NCBI GenBank assembly: GCA_020847445.1
Contig: JADLBY010000175.1
Location: 1 to 42,712 of the forward strand
Length of the DNA: 42,712 bases
Reading direction: 5' to 3'
Source: Sphingomonadaceae bacterium
Lineage (GTDB): Bacteria > Pseudomonadota > Alphaproteobacteria > Sphingomonadales > Sphingomonadaceae
The notes under the pieces are model-generated. The model searched no databases and was not told where the DNA came from. It saw only the letters and a list, made by a program, of their open reading frames with translations. How positions within the stretch are numbered: position 1 is the first letter of the stretch; each line of letters starts with the position of its first letter. This document shows positions 1 to 9,192 of this stretch, piece after piece. A program made the translations under genes and the position numbers.

Positions 1-2442
1 CTGTATGAGATTTGGGTCTATGACCCGCGGCTTGAGGGCATCCACCTGCGCGGTGGCAAGGTGGCGCGCGGCGGACTGCGCTGGTCGGATCGACTGGACG
101 ACTTCCGCACCGAAATCCTTGGCCTGATGAAGGCGCAGCGCGTGAAGAATGCGGTGATCGTGCCGACGGGGGCAAAGGGCGGCTTCTATCCGAAGCGTCT
201 GCCCGATCCGCGCGTTGACCGTGACGCCTGGCTGGCGGAAGGAACCGAAAGCTATCGCATCTTCATCCGTACCCTGTTGTCGATTACCGACAATCTTGTC
301 GAGAACAAGGTCGTCCACCCCGACAGCGTGGTGATCCGCGATGGCGACGATCCCTATTTCGTGGTTGCCGCCGACAAGGGCACCGCGACCTTTTCTGACG
401 TCGCCAACGCTATCGCGCTCGAACGCGGTTTCTGGCTGGGCGATGCTTTTGCGTCGGGCGGCTCAGTCGGTTACGACCACAAGGCGATGGGGATCACCGC
501 CAGAGGCGGCTGGGTTTCGGTGCAGCGCCACTTCGCCGAAATGGGCATCGACGTGCAAAAGGAACCGGTGACGGTTGCGGGCGTCGGCGACATGTCGGGC
601 GACGTGTTCGGCAACGGCATGCTGCTGTCGAAGGCGATCAAACTGGTCGCGGCGTTCGATCACCGCCACATCTTCCTCGATCCCAGCCCCGATCCGGCGG
701 CAAGCTGGAAAGAACGGCAACGACTGTTCAACCTGCCGCGTTCGAGCTGGGCGGATTATGATGCAAAGCTGATTTCCAAAGGCGGCGGCGTGTTTGCCCG
801 CAGCGAAAAGGAGATCAAGCTCTCGCCTGAGGTGCGGGCTTTGCTTGGCGTTGAAGACAGCGCGATGGAACCTGCCGCATTGATGAAGGCGATCCTCAGG
901 GCCGAGGTTGGGCTGATCTGGTTCGGTGGCATCGGTACCTATCTGAAGGATGCCGGCGAAGCCAATGTCGAGGTTGGTGATCCTGCGAACGACGCGATCC
1001 GCGTCAACGCGCAGGACCTGCGCGCAAAGGTGATCGGCGAAGGCGCGAATCTGGGCGTAACCCAGGCCGCGCGCATTAGCTTTGGCTTGAAGGGCGGGCG
1101 GATAAACACCGACTTTATCGACAACAGCGCGGGCGTCGACTGTTCGGATAACGAGGTCAATATCAAGATCGCGCTCAACGCCGAAATGGCGGCGGGGCGG
1201 CTGAAGATCGAGCCGCGCAACACATTGCTCGCCAGCATGACCGACGATGTCGCCGATCTGGTGCTTGAGGATAACCGGCTTCAGACGCTGGCGCTGTCGA
1301 TTGCCGAAAGCGGCGGGGCGGGGGATTTGCCCGCCTATGTCCGGCTGATGGAAATCTTCGAAAGCCAGGGCAAGCTCGACCGTGCGGTCGAGGGTCTTGA
1401 AGGCAATGACGAATATCTGCGCCGCGAAAGCGAAGGCCATGGCCTGACCCGGCCCGAACTGGCGGTGCTGCTGTCGACGGCAAAGCTGGCAGCGCAGGAT
1501 GCGGCGGAGGATGGTCCGCTCGCCGCCGACAGCGCAATGGATGGCGAACTGCTCGCCGCCTTCCCCAAACCGATGGCCGTTTCGCATAGGCAAGCGATCC
1601 TCAACCACCGGCTGCGCCCTCAGATCATCGCGACCAAACTTGCCAACCGGATGATCAACCGCATGGGCATGCTGCATCCTTTCGAACTCGCCGAGGAGGA
1701 AGGCTGCACATTGGGAGTGGTGACAGAGGCCTTTGCGATTGCCGAACGGCTGTTTGATTTGCCCGCCTTGTGGCGCGAAATCGATGAGGCGAAAATCACC
1801 GAAGCGACACGCATCATGCTGTTCCAGCAGGTCGCGGTCGAAACCCGCGCGCACATGGCCGACATGATCCGCAACGGCAAGGAAGGCCGCAGTGTCGGCA
1901 CCGCGATTGCCGACTATACGCCGGTCATTGAGGAGCTGTCATCCGCGCGCAAGGAGCTGCTCACGGCTGACGTTGCCGCGCAGACCGAAGCCTATGGCGA
2001 CAAACTGTCGACCGGCGGGGCGCCTGCGAAACTGGTGGCGAAACTGGTGCGTTTGGCACAGCTTGACGGTGCCATCGGCCTCGCTGCCCTGGCCACCGAG
2101 CGCAAGGCCGATGCCAAGGCGCTGACCAAGGCCTTTGTGCTGCTTGGCGATGCGCTGGGTCTGGGATGGGCGCAAAACAGCGCGATGCAGATGGACCCCA
2201 AGGATCCGTGGGAGCGTCTGCTGGTCGCCGGGCTGGCGCGCGATTTCCAGGCGATGCGGCTCGATTTCCTGCGCAGGCAAAAGGTGGCTGATGCCGATGC
2301 CGTTGCCGCATGGCTGGGCAAGCATCAGGATCGCGTATTGATGTTCCGATCGATGATCGACCGTGCACGACGGGGCGGGCTGGCGACACCTGCCATGCTC
2401 GCGCAGATTGCCGGGCAGGCGCGGACCTTGCTCGGGCGTTGA
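1..2442 (+). CDS. gdhZ: NAD-specific glutamate dehydrogenase, 3' part (5' end outside window)
   Basis: The reading frame is open from the first base, so this is the C-terminal 813 residues of a protein of the large (about 1600 residue) NAD-GDH family, which oxidatively deaminates glutamate to 2-oxoglutarate in the cytoplasm. Seen directly: the family signature GGKVARGGLRWSDR at residues 18-31 of the fragment, the catalytic-lysine segment PTGAKGGFYPKR shortly after, and the nucleotide-binding stretch GVGDMSGDVFGNGM. A long helical C-terminal domain follows, as expected for this family. The gene ends at a TGA just before a palindromic repeat and converges with the acyl-CoA dehydrogenase gene. 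The symbol follows the Caulobacter naming and is by family only. Confidence 0.95.
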   Translation: MYEIWVYDPRLEGIHLRGGKVARGGLRWSDRLDDFRTEILGLMKAQRVKNAVIVPTGAKGGFYPKRLPDPRVDRDAWLAEGTESYRIFIRTLLSITDNLVENKVVHPDSVVIRDGDDPYFVVAADKGTATFSDVANAIALERGFWLGDAFASGGSVGYDHKAMGITARGGWVSVQRHFAEMGIDVQKEPVTVAGVGDMSGDVFGNGMLLSKAIKLVAAFDHRHIFLDPSPDPAASWKERQRLFNLPRSSWADYDAKLISKGGGVFARSEKEIKLSPEVRALLGVEDSAMEPAALMKAILRAEVGLIWFGGIGTYLKDAGEANVEVGDPANDAIRVNAQDLRAKVIGEGANLGVTQAARISFGLKGGRINTDFIDNSAGVDCSDNEVNIKIALNAEMAAGRLKIEPRNTLLASMTDDVADLVLEDNRLQTLALSIAESGGAGDLPAYVRLMEIFESQGKLDRAVEGLEGNDEYLRRESEGHGLTRPELAVLLSTAKLAAQDAAEDGPLAADSAMDGELLAAFPKPMAVSHRQAILNHRLRPQIIATKLANRMINRMGMLHPFELAEEEGCTLGVVTEAFAIAERLFDLPALWREIDEAKITEATRIMLFQQVAVETRAHMADMIRNGKEGRSVGTAIADYTPVIEELSSARKELLTADVAAQTEAYGDKLSTGGAPAKLVAKLVRLAQLDGAIGLAALATERKADAKALTKAFVLLGDALGLGWAQNSAMQMDPKDPWERLLVAGLARDFQAMRLDFLRRQKVADADAVAAWLGKHQDRVLMFRSMIDRARRGGLATPAMLAQIAGQARTLLGR

Positions 2443-2443
2443 T

Positions 2444-2576
2444 TCCTCCCCGCTTGCGGGGAGGGGGACCATGCGAAGCATGGTGGTGGGGGCTCGCGGT
2501 CGAACGCGGCGTAAACGGGCACCCCCCCTCCGTCACGCGCTGCGCGCGCGCCACCTCCCCGCTAGCGGGGAGGATT
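2444..2576. repeat. Long imperfect palindromic intergenic repeat (REP/MITE-like)
   Basis: The whole gap between the two convergent genes is one imperfect hairpin. Each arm carries its own small palindrome (CTCCCCGCTTGCGGGGAG on the left, CTCCCCGCTAGCGGGGAG on the right), and the arms are roughly reverse complements over about 50 bases. Such elements are common between genes in sphingomonads and other alphaproteobacteria. Here it probably also works as a bidirectional terminator. Confidence 0.75.
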
Positions 2577-3760
2577 TAGAAAGCCGCAATCCCTGTAATC
2601 GCGCGTCCCAATATCAGCGCGTGCACATCGTGCGCGCCTTCATAGGTGTTAACCGTTTCGAGGTTCACCATGTGACGGATGACCTGATATTCCTCGCTGA
2701 TGCCGTTGCCGCCATGCATGTCGCGGGCCTGACGGGCGATGTCCAATGCCTTGCCGACATTGTTGCGCTTGACGATCGAGATCATGTCGGGGGCGAAACG
2801 GCCTTCGTCCATCAGACGGCCGACACGGAGCGAGGCCTGCAGGCCGAGCGCGATATCGGTCATCATGTCGGCAAGCTTTTTCTGGTAAAGCTGGTTCGCC
2901 GCCAGCGGCTTGCCGAACTGGTGCCGGTCAAGGCCAGATTGGCGGGCGGCGTGCATGCAGAATTCGGCTGCACCCAGCGCGCCCCAGCTGATCCCGTAGC
3001 GCGCACGGTTCAAACAGCCGAAGGGGCCTTTCAGGCCCTGCACTTCGGGTAGCAGCGCGTCCTCGCCGACCTCGACATTGTCCATCATGATCATGCCGGT
3101 GGTCGATGCGCGCAGGCTCAATTTGCCCTCGATCTTGGGCGCCGAAAGCCCCTTCATGCCCTTTTCGAGAATGAACCCCCTGATGCCGCCGCCATGGGCC
3201 TCGCTTTTGGCCCAGACGACGAAGACGTCGGCAAAGGGGGCGTTCGAAATCCAGGTCTTGCTGCCGTTGAGGACATAGCCGCCATCGACCCTTTTCGCGA
3301 CAGTGCGCATCCCGGCAGGGTCGCTGCCCGCGTCGGGTTCGGTCAGCCCGAAGCAACCGATCAGCTTGCCCGCAGCAAGGCCGGGCAGATATTTGCGCCG
3401 CTGCTCTTCCGAACCATAAGCGTTGATCGGATGCATCACGAGGCTCGATTGCACCGAGGCCATTGAGCGATAGCCCGAATCGACGCGTTCGATCTCGCGC
3501 GCGATCAGGCCGTAGGACACATAGCTGGCACCCGCGCCGCCATATTCCGGCGCGACGGTCGCGCCCAGAAGGCCTGCCTGCCCCATCAGCGGGAACAGTT
3601 CGGGCGCATCGACTTCGTCGCGAAACGCCTTGATCACGCGCGGCTGCAGTTCGTCCTGCGCAAAGCCATGCGCGGCATCGCGGATCATGCGTTCTTCTTC
3701 GGTCAGTTGATCGTCGAGGAAAAAGGGATCGGACCAGTCAAAGGCTGCCATTTCGGCCAT
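2576..3760 (-). CDS. gcdH: Glutaryl-CoA dehydrogenase
   Basis: 394 residues, the usual length for glutaryl-CoA dehydrogenase, an FAD flavoenzyme that oxidatively decarboxylates glutaryl-CoA to crotonyl-CoA in lysine and tryptophan breakdown. The sequence follows the family throughout: [18 protein letters not shown] near the N-terminus, [15 protein letters not shown] substrate segment with Arg98, the acyl-CoA dehydrogenase signature [10 protein letters not shown] (138-147), [17 protein letters not shown], and NTYEGAHD with the expected catalytic Glu374. The start is supported by AGGAG about 8 bases upstream of the ATG. The neighbour on the right is an antiquitin-type aldehyde dehydrogenase, which fits a lysine-degradation setting. 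Confidence 0.94.
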   Translation of the reverse strand: MAEMAAFDWSDPFFLDDQLTEEERMIRDAAHGFAQDELQPRVIKAFRDEVDAPELFPLMGQAGLLGATVAPEYGGAGASYVSYGLIAREIERVDSGYRSMASVQSSLVMHPINAYGSEEQRRKYLPGLAAGKLIGCFGLTEPDAGSDPAGMRTVAKRVDGGYVLNGSKTWISNAPFADVFVVWAKSEAHGGGIRGFILEKGMKGLSAPKIEGKLSLRASTTGMIMMDNVEVGEDALLPEVQGLKGPFGCLNRARYGISWGALGAAEFCMHAARQSGLDRHQFGKPLAANQLYQKKLADMMTDIALGLQASLRVGRLMDEGRFAPDMISIVKRNNVGKALDIARQARDMHGGNGISEEYQVIRHMVNLETVNTYEGAHDVHALILGRAITGIAAF

Positions 3761-3832
3761 GGGAATCTCCTGAAACAGGATGGCCGCTTAGGATGTTTGG
3801 CTGAATTGGGCAACAACCTCTCAATCAAACCC

Positions 3833-3945
3833 TTCGTCATTCCCGCGAAGGCGGGAATCCAACTCCCGCGCTTGCGGCTTACGGCTGCGGATGTGTAGTG
3901 CGTATAGCCTGGGTGCTGGATTCCCGCCTTCGCGGGAATGACGAA
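3833..3945. repeat. Perfect 29-bp inverted repeat element
   Basis: The left arm (3833-3861) and right arm (3917-3945) are exact reverse complements over 29 bases, and each arm is itself a small hairpin (CCCGC-GAAG-GCGGG). The roughly 55-base loop has no gene. The arm sequence (TCATTCCCGCGAAGGCGGGA core) is a widely dispersed proteobacterial intergenic repeat. It sits between divergent gcdH and the aldehyde dehydrogenase, ending 15 bases before the latter's start. Confidence 0.9.
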
Positions 3946-3959
3946 TTTGAAGGGATGCA

Positions 3960-5453
3960 ATGGTCGTGTTGTCTGCAAGCGTTTCAGAGTTGCTCGCCCG
4001 ATTAGGAGCTACAGTCCAGCCCGGCAATCTTCCTGTCCACACCCCCATCGACGGCAGCCGGATCGGTTCCGTGGCAGCGGCAACCTCTGCCGAAATCGAC
4101 GCCGCGCTGGCCCGCGCGCAATCGGCCTTCCTTGCCTGGCGCATGGTGCCCGCGCCGCGCCGGGGCGAACTGGTCCGCCGCTTCGGCAATGTGCTGCGCG
4201 ATCACAAGGCCGATCTTGCGCGCCTCGTCACCATCGAATGCGGGAAGCCGATCAGCGAAGGCGAGGGCGAGGTGCAGGAGATGATCGACATTTGCGACTT
4301 CGCGGTCGGGCTGTCGCGGCAACTGCATGGCCTTACCATCGCCAGTGAGCGGCCGGGCCACCGGATGATGGAGCAATGGCACCCGCTGGGACCGACGCTC
4401 GTCATTTCGGCATTCAACTTTCCGGTAGCGGTCTGGGCGTGGAATGCGGCACTTGCGCTGGTCTGCGGCAACAGCATTGTCTGGAAGCCATCCGAAAAAA
4501 CCCCGCTGACCGCGCTGGCGGTGCAGGCGCTGCTCGATAGCGTGCTCGCCGGTTTCGACGATGCGCCCGAAGGGCTGTCGCAAGTGCTGACCGGCGCGCG
4601 CGAGACCGGTGCGGCGCTGGTCGCCGACCCGCGCATCGCGCTTGTTTCCGCGACCGGCAGCACCGCGATGGGGCGCACGGTCGGGCAGGCGGCGGCGGCG
4701 CGCTTTGCGAGGACAATCCTCGAACTTGGCGGCAACAATGCGGCGATCGTCAGCGACAGCGCCGACCTTGATCTCGCGCTGCGCGGCGTGCTGTTCTCTG
4801 CGGTCGGAACCAGCGGGCAACGCTGCACTTCGCTGCGCCGCCTGTTCGTGCAGGATGCAATCTACGATGATTTCGTCGCCAAGCTGAAAATCGCTGCCGC
4901 CAGCATCCCGGTTGGGGATCCGCTTGATGCCGCCAATCTTGCGGGGCCCTTGATAGATGAAGATGCATTTGAACGGATGCAGGCGGCATTGACCGAAGCG
5001 AAGGATATGGGTGCGGCGGTGCATGGCGGTGAAAGGCTCGACCGTCCCGGCGTCTATGTGCGTCCAGCCATCGTCGAAATGGCGGCGCATGAAGGGCCCG
5101 CCTTGCGCGAAACCTTTGCGCCCATCCTCTATGTCTTTCGCTATGCGGGCCTTGAAGAGGCGATCGCGCTGCAAAATGGCGTTGGTGCAGGGCTGTCTTC
5201 GTCGATCTTCTCACGCGATCTGCGCGAGTGCGAGCTTTTCCTTTCGGCCACCGGAAGCGATTGCGGCATCGCCAATGTCAATATCGGCACATCGGGTGCC
5301 GAAATCGGTGGTGCCTTTGGCGGAGAAAAAGAAACGGGCGGTGGTCGCGAGTCCGGATCAGATGCGTGGAAAGCCTATATGCGGCGAACCACCAATACGA
5401 TAAATTATTCCACGGATCTGCCACTGGCGCAGGGCGTCAGGTTCGAAATCTGA
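3960..5453 (+). CDS. amaB: Antiquitin-type aldehyde dehydrogenase (probable L-aminoadipate-semialdehyde / piperideine-6-carboxylate dehydrogenase)
   Basis: 497 residues, NAD(P)-dependent aldehyde dehydrogenase of the ALDH7 (antiquitin) type, cytoplasmic. The catalytic cysteine is Cys289 in GQRCTSLRR and the general base Glu255 in LELGGNN; the sequence around them (GTSGQRCTSLRRLFVQ) is typical of ALDH7. The family oxidises alpha-aminoadipic semialdehyde in lysine catabolism, and the divergent glutaryl-CoA dehydrogenase gene supports that substrate. A GAAGGG Shine-Dalgarno lies 6 bases upstream of the ATG. Substrate assignment is inferred from family and context; another semialdehyde is possible. 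The symbol is the Pseudomonas name for this enzyme class. Confidence 0.85.
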   Translation: MVVLSASVSELLARLGATVQPGNLPVHTPIDGSRIGSVAAATSAEIDAALARAQSAFLAWRMVPAPRRGELVRRFGNVLRDHKADLARLVTIECGKPISEGEGEVQEMIDICDFAVGLSRQLHGLTIASERPGHRMMEQWHPLGPTLVISAFNFPVAVWAWNAALALVCGNSIVWKPSEKTPLTALAVQALLDSVLAGFDDAPEGLSQVLTGARETGAALVADPRIALVSATGSTAMGRTVGQAAAARFARTILELGGNNAAIVSDSADLDLALRGVLFSAVGTSGQRCTSLRRLFVQDAIYDDFVAKLKIAAASIPVGDPLDAANLAGPLIDEDAFERMQAALTEAKDMGAAVHGGERLDRPGVYVRPAIVEMAAHEGPALRETFAPILYVFRYAGLEEAIALQNGVGAGLSSSIFSRDLRECELFLSATGSDCGIANVNIGTSGAEIGGAFGGEKETGGGRESGSDAWKAYMRRTTNTINYSTDLPLAQGVRFEI

Positions 5454-5621
5454 CCGTCGGTAAAATATAGTTTCGCGCCGCCAGGGTGGGGCGCGCCGTG
5501 TCAGTTTCCGGCGTGCCGGACGCGCCGCGATCGGTGGACGAGCGGAAGCCAATTACCCTATTGCCACGGGCTGGCTTCGGATGCATGCGCCTTGGGGACA
5601 GGACATTTCAGGAGACGATAG

Positions 5622-7115
5622 ATGCGCCAGATCGACCACTTCCTTGCAGGCGGATCGCCTGCAGCATCGCGGTTTGGCGATATCATGGATCCGAATAATG
5701 GCGGCGTGCAGGCGCAGGTTGCGCTTGGCGACCGTGCGGTGCTCGACAAGGCGGTGGCCGCGGCACAGGCGGCGCAACCAGCCTGGGCGGCGACCAATCC
5801 GCAGCGTCGGGCGCGGGTGATGTTCAACTTCAAGGCGCTCGTCGAAAAGCATATGGACGAGCTTGCCGAAATGCTCAGCCGCGAACATGGCAAGGTGCTC
5901 GCCGACAGCAAGGGCGATATCCAGCGCGGGCTTGAGGTCGTCGAATTCTGCTGCGGCATCCCGCATGTACTGAAGGGCGAATATACGCAGGGCGCGGGCC
6001 CCGGCATCGACGTCTATTCGATGCGCCAGCCGATCGGCATCGGCGTCGGCATCACGCCGTTCAATTTCCCCGCGATGATTCCGCTTTGGATGGGCGCGGT
6101 GGCGACGAGCGTTGGCAATGCCTTCATCCTGAAGCCTTCGGAACGCGACCCGAGCGTGCCCAACCGGCTTGCCGAACTGTTCCTGGAGGCCGGCATGCCC
6201 GAAGGCATTTTCCAGGTGGTGCACGGCGACAAGGAAATGGTCGACGCGATCCTCGATCATCCCGCCATCGGTGCGGTCAGCTTTGTCGGATCGTCGGATA
6301 TCGCGCATTATGTCTATAATCGCGGCGTCGCCGCCGGAAAGCGCGTGCAGGCAATGGGCGGGGCAAAGAATCACGGCATCGTCATGCCCGACGCCGATCT
6401 CGATCAGGTGGTGAACGACCTGACCGGCGCCGCCTTCGGTTCGGCGGGCGAACGCTGCATGGCGCTGCCCGTTGTCGTGCCGGTGGGCGACGAAACGGCC
6501 GAGCGCCTGAAGGCCAAGCTGATCCCTGCGATCCACGCGCTGAAGCTTGGCATCTCGACCGATCCCGAGGCGCATTACGGCCCGGTCGTCACCGCGCAGC
6601 ACAAGGCGAATGTTGAAGGCTGGATCCAGAAATGCGCCGATGAAGGGGCCGAACTGGTCATCGACGGGCGCGGCTTCACGCTGCAGGGGCATGAGGACGG
6701 CTATTTTGTCGGCCCGACGCTGTTCGACCATGTGACCACCGACATGGAAAGCTATAAGGAAGAGATTTTCGGCCCCGTGCTGCAAATGGTGCGCGCCAAG
6801 GATTTCGAAGAGGCTGTCGCGCTTCCGAGCAAGCACCAATATGGCAATGGCGTCGCCATCTTCACCCGCAACGGCCATGCCGCGCGCGAATTTGCCGCGC
6901 GCGTCAATGTCGGCATGGTCGGCATCAACGTGCCGATCCCGGTGCCGGTCGCCTATCACAGCTTTGGCGGGTGGAAGCGGTCGGCTTTCGGCGACACCAA
7001 CCAGCACGGCATGGAAGGCGTGAAATTCTGGACCAAGGTGAAAACCATCACCGCACGCTGGCCCGATGGCTCGCCTGACGGTGGCAACGCCTTTGTCATT
7101 CCGACCATGGGGTAA
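5622..7115 (+). CDS. mmsA: Methylmalonate-semialdehyde dehydrogenase (CoA-acylating)
   Basis: 497 residues. This aldehyde dehydrogenase converts (methyl)malonate semialdehyde to propionyl- or acetyl-CoA, the last step of valine degradation. Family-specific sequence is clear: ITPFNFPAMIPLWM, FVGSSDIAHYVY, AMGGAKNHGIVMPDAD, and GERCMALP with catalytic Cys279. As in other MmsA enzymes, the glutamate of ordinary aldehyde dehydrogenases is replaced in the AMGGAKNH segment. GGAGA precedes the ATG by about 7 bases. It is the first gene of a tightly packed rightward operon that also encodes isobutyryl-CoA dehydrogenase and mmsB. Confidence 0.95.
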   Translation: MRQIDHFLAGGSPAASRFGDIMDPNNGGVQAQVALGDRAVLDKAVAAAQAAQPAWAATNPQRRARVMFNFKALVEKHMDELAEMLSREHGKVLADSKGDIQRGLEVVEFCCGIPHVLKGEYTQGAGPGIDVYSMRQPIGIGVGITPFNFPAMIPLWMGAVATSVGNAFILKPSERDPSVPNRLAELFLEAGMPEGIFQVVHGDKEMVDAILDHPAIGAVSFVGSSDIAHYVYNRGVAAGKRVQAMGGAKNHGIVMPDADLDQVVNDLTGAAFGSAGERCMALPVVVPVGDETAERLKAKLIPAIHALKLGISTDPEAHYGPVVTAQHKANVEGWIQKCADEGAELVIDGRGFTLQGHEDGYFVGPTLFDHVTTDMESYKEEIFGPVLQMVRAKDFEEAVALPSKHQYGNGVAIFTRNGHAAREFAARVNVGMVGINVPIPVPVAYHSFGGWKRSAFGDTNQHGMEGVKFWTKVKTITARWPDGSPDGGNAFVIPTMG

Positions 7116-7119
7116 TTTC

Positions 7120-8043
7120 GTGCGGATATTGCTCCTGCTTTGCGCATTATTGGCGTTGGCGGCACCCGCCGCCGCGCAAAAACGCATTGCGCTGAGTTTT
7201 GACGATGTCCCGCGCGGACGGGGGGCATTTTTCACCCCTGACGAGCGCAGCAGGCGGCTGATTGCCCAACTGAAAAAGGCGCGGGTAAAGCAGGCGGTCT
7301 TCTTTCTGAATCCGGGAAAGCTGGGCGATCCGGACGGCGCGGGTGGCGAGGCGCGGATCAACGCCTATGTGCGGGCCGGGCATGTCCTTGCCAACCATAG
7401 CTATTCGCATCCGCAACTGACCGACATGGATGCGGAAGCCTATCTTGCCGATATCGATCAGGCGTCCGCCTGGCTGAAGGGCCGCAAGGGCACCCGCCCC
7501 TGGTTCCGCTTTCCCTATCTGAACGAGGGCCGCGACGACAAGGTCAAGCGCGACGCTATCCGGGCGGGACTCAAAGCCCGGGGGCTGCGCAACGGCTATG
7601 TCACCATCGATGGATGCGACTGGAATATCGAGGCGCTGACAGCCAAGGCCAGGGCAGATGGCAAGCCAATGGACATGGCCGCGCTCCGCAATTTCTATGT
7701 CACGACGCATGTCGAAGCGGCCGATTTTTTCGACCAGCTGGCGGTAAAGACCATCGGCAGATCGCCCGCCCATATGCTTTTGCTGCACGAAACCGACATT
7801 GCGGCCATGTTTGTCGGCGATCTTGTTGCCGCGCTGCGCGCTGACGGGTGGGAGATTGTCTCAGCCGATACCGCCTATGCCGATCCGATCGGTGAGATAT
7901 TGACCGACGTGCCTTCGCATCAGGGGACGTTGACCGAATTGATGGCATGGCAGAAAGGTTTGCCCGCGCCGCGCTGGTACGAACGCAACGATACACAATT
8001 GATGGCAGCGCTGTTCCGCGAACAGGTGCTGAAGGAAGAATAG
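7120..8043 (+). CDS. Secreted polysaccharide deacetylase (NodB-fold)
   Basis: Annotated from the GTG at 7120, 4 bases after the mmsA stop, because this gives a clean signal peptide (hydrophobic run ILLLLCALLALAAPAAA, then Q). A longer reading from 7066 would overlap mmsA and bury the signal peptide. The mature part of the 307-residue protein shows NodB-fold carbohydrate esterase motifs: LSFDDVP (metal-binding Asp pair) and ANHSYSHP (H-x3-H). It probably removes N- or O-acetyl groups from an envelope polysaccharide or glycan in the periplasm. Its position inside a valine operon, with a 3-base gap to the next gene, is odd; the substrate is unknown. Confidence 0.85.
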   Translation: MRILLLLCALLALAAPAAAQKRIALSFDDVPRGRGAFFTPDERSRRLIAQLKKARVKQAVFFLNPGKLGDPDGAGGEARINAYVRAGHVLANHSYSHPQLTDMDAEAYLADIDQASAWLKGRKGTRPWFRFPYLNEGRDDKVKRDAIRAGLKARGLRNGYVTIDGCDWNIEALTAKARADGKPMDMAALRNFYVTTHVEAADFFDQLAVKTIGRSPAHMLLLHETDIAAMFVGDLVAALRADGWEIVSADTAYADPIGEILTDVPSHQGTLTELMAWQKGLPAPRWYERNDTQLMAALFREQVLKEE

Positions 8044-8046
8044 ACC

Positions 8047-9192
8047 ATGACCAACCAGTTCGACCTTACCGAAGACCAGATTGCCATCCAGGATATGGCG
8101 CGCAAATTTACCGCAGACCGCATCACCCCTTTTGCAGCGGAGTGGGACGAGAACAGCCATTATCCGGTCGATGTCTGGAAGGCGGCGGGCGAGCTTGGCT
8201 TTGGCGCAATCTATGTCTCCGAAGAGAATGGCGGGATCGGGCTCGGGCGGCTCGAAGCCGCGCTGATCATGGAGGCGATGGCCTATGGCTGCCCCGCGAC
8301 CAGCGCCTATGTGTCGATCCACAATATGGCGACCTGGATGATCGATACTTTCGGTTCGGCGGAGTTGAAGGCGCGCTATCTGCCCAGCCTGGTCAGCATG
8401 GAAAAGATCGCCAGCTACTGCCTGACCGAGCCCGGTTCGGGCTCGGATGCTGCGGCGCTTAAAACCACCGCGCGGCTGGATGGCGACCATTATGTCCTGA
8501 ACGGCACGAAGCAGTTTATCAGCGGCGCTGGCTATAACGACATCTATGTCGTCATGGTGCGCACCGGCGATGAAAAGGCGAAGGGCATCAGCTGCCTTGT
8601 GGTCGAGAAGGACACACCCGGCCTCAGCTTTGGCGCGCCGGAAAAGAAACTGGGCTGGAATGCCAGCCCGACAGCGCAGGTCATCTTCGAGGATTGCCGC
8701 GTGCCCGTCGCCAACCGGGTCGGTGCGGAAGGCGATGGCTTCCGCTTTGCGATGGCGGGGCTCGATGGCGGGCGACTGAACATCGGTGCCTGCTCGCTGG
8801 GTGGCGCGCAACGCTGCCTCGACGAGGCAGTGAACTATGCGAAGGAGCGCCAGCAGTTCGGGCAGCCCATCGCCGATTTCCAGAACACGCAGTTCATGCT
8901 TGCCGATATGGCGACCGATCTGGAGGCATCGCGCGCACTGCTCTATATGGCGGCGTGCAAGGTCAACGCCAATGCGCCGGACAAGAGCCGCTTTTCTGCA
9001 ATGGCCAAGCGGCTCGCGACCGATAATGGTAGTGAGATTGTCAACAAGGCGCTGCAACTCTTTGGCGGATATGGCTATTTGCGCGACTATCCGATCGAGC
9101 GTTTCTGGCGCGACCTGCGCGTCCACTCGATCCTTGAGGGCACCAATCAGGTCATGCGGATGATCGTCGGAAGGGATTTGTTACGCCAATGA
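8047..9192 (+). CDS. Isobutyryl-CoA dehydrogenase-like acyl-CoA dehydrogenase
   Basis: 381 residues, FAD acyl-CoA dehydrogenase. It closely follows the isobutyryl-CoA dehydrogenase (ACAD8) pattern: CLTEPGSGSDAAALKT signature, FISGAGYNDIYVVM, KLGWNASPTAQVIFEDCRVP, and ILEGTNQVMR with Glu364 as probable catalytic base. The reaction is isobutyryl-CoA to methacrylyl-CoA in valine breakdown, with electrons passing to ETF. It lies 3 bases after the deacetylase stop and overlaps the mmsB start by 4 bases (ATGA), so it is translationally coupled. Neighbours mmsA and mmsB make the valine role likely; related short branched-chain substrates are possible. Confidence 0.9.
   Translation: MTNQFDLTEDQIAIQDMARKFTADRITPFAAEWDENSHYPVDVWKAAGELGFGAIYVSEENGGIGLGRLEAALIMEAMAYGCPATSAYVSIHNMATWMIDTFGSAELKARYLPSLVSMEKIASYCLTEPGSGSDAAALKTTARLDGDHYVLNGTKQFISGAGYNDIYVVMVRTGDEKAKGISCLVVEKDTPGLSFGAPEKKLGWNASPTAQVIFEDCRVPVANRVGAEGDGFRFAMAGLDGGRLNIGACSLGGAQRCLDEAVNYAKERQQFGQPIADFQNTQFMLADMATDLEASRALLYMAACKVNANAPDKSRFSAMAKRLATDNGSEIVNKALQLFGGYGYLRDYPIERFWRDLRVHSILEGTNQVMRMIVGRDLLRQ

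Noticed and set aside
463..1854. Long leftward open frame (463 codons) opposite the glutamate dehydrogenase
   Set aside because: It is the antisense shadow of a conserved GC-rich gene; its composition (many His, Arg, Gln) is typical of shadow frames and it lacks a ribosome site.
5553..7361. 602-codon leftward open frame opposite mmsA
   Set aside because: It covers the reverse strand of the unmistakable mmsA gene, with shadow-like composition and no recognisable domain.
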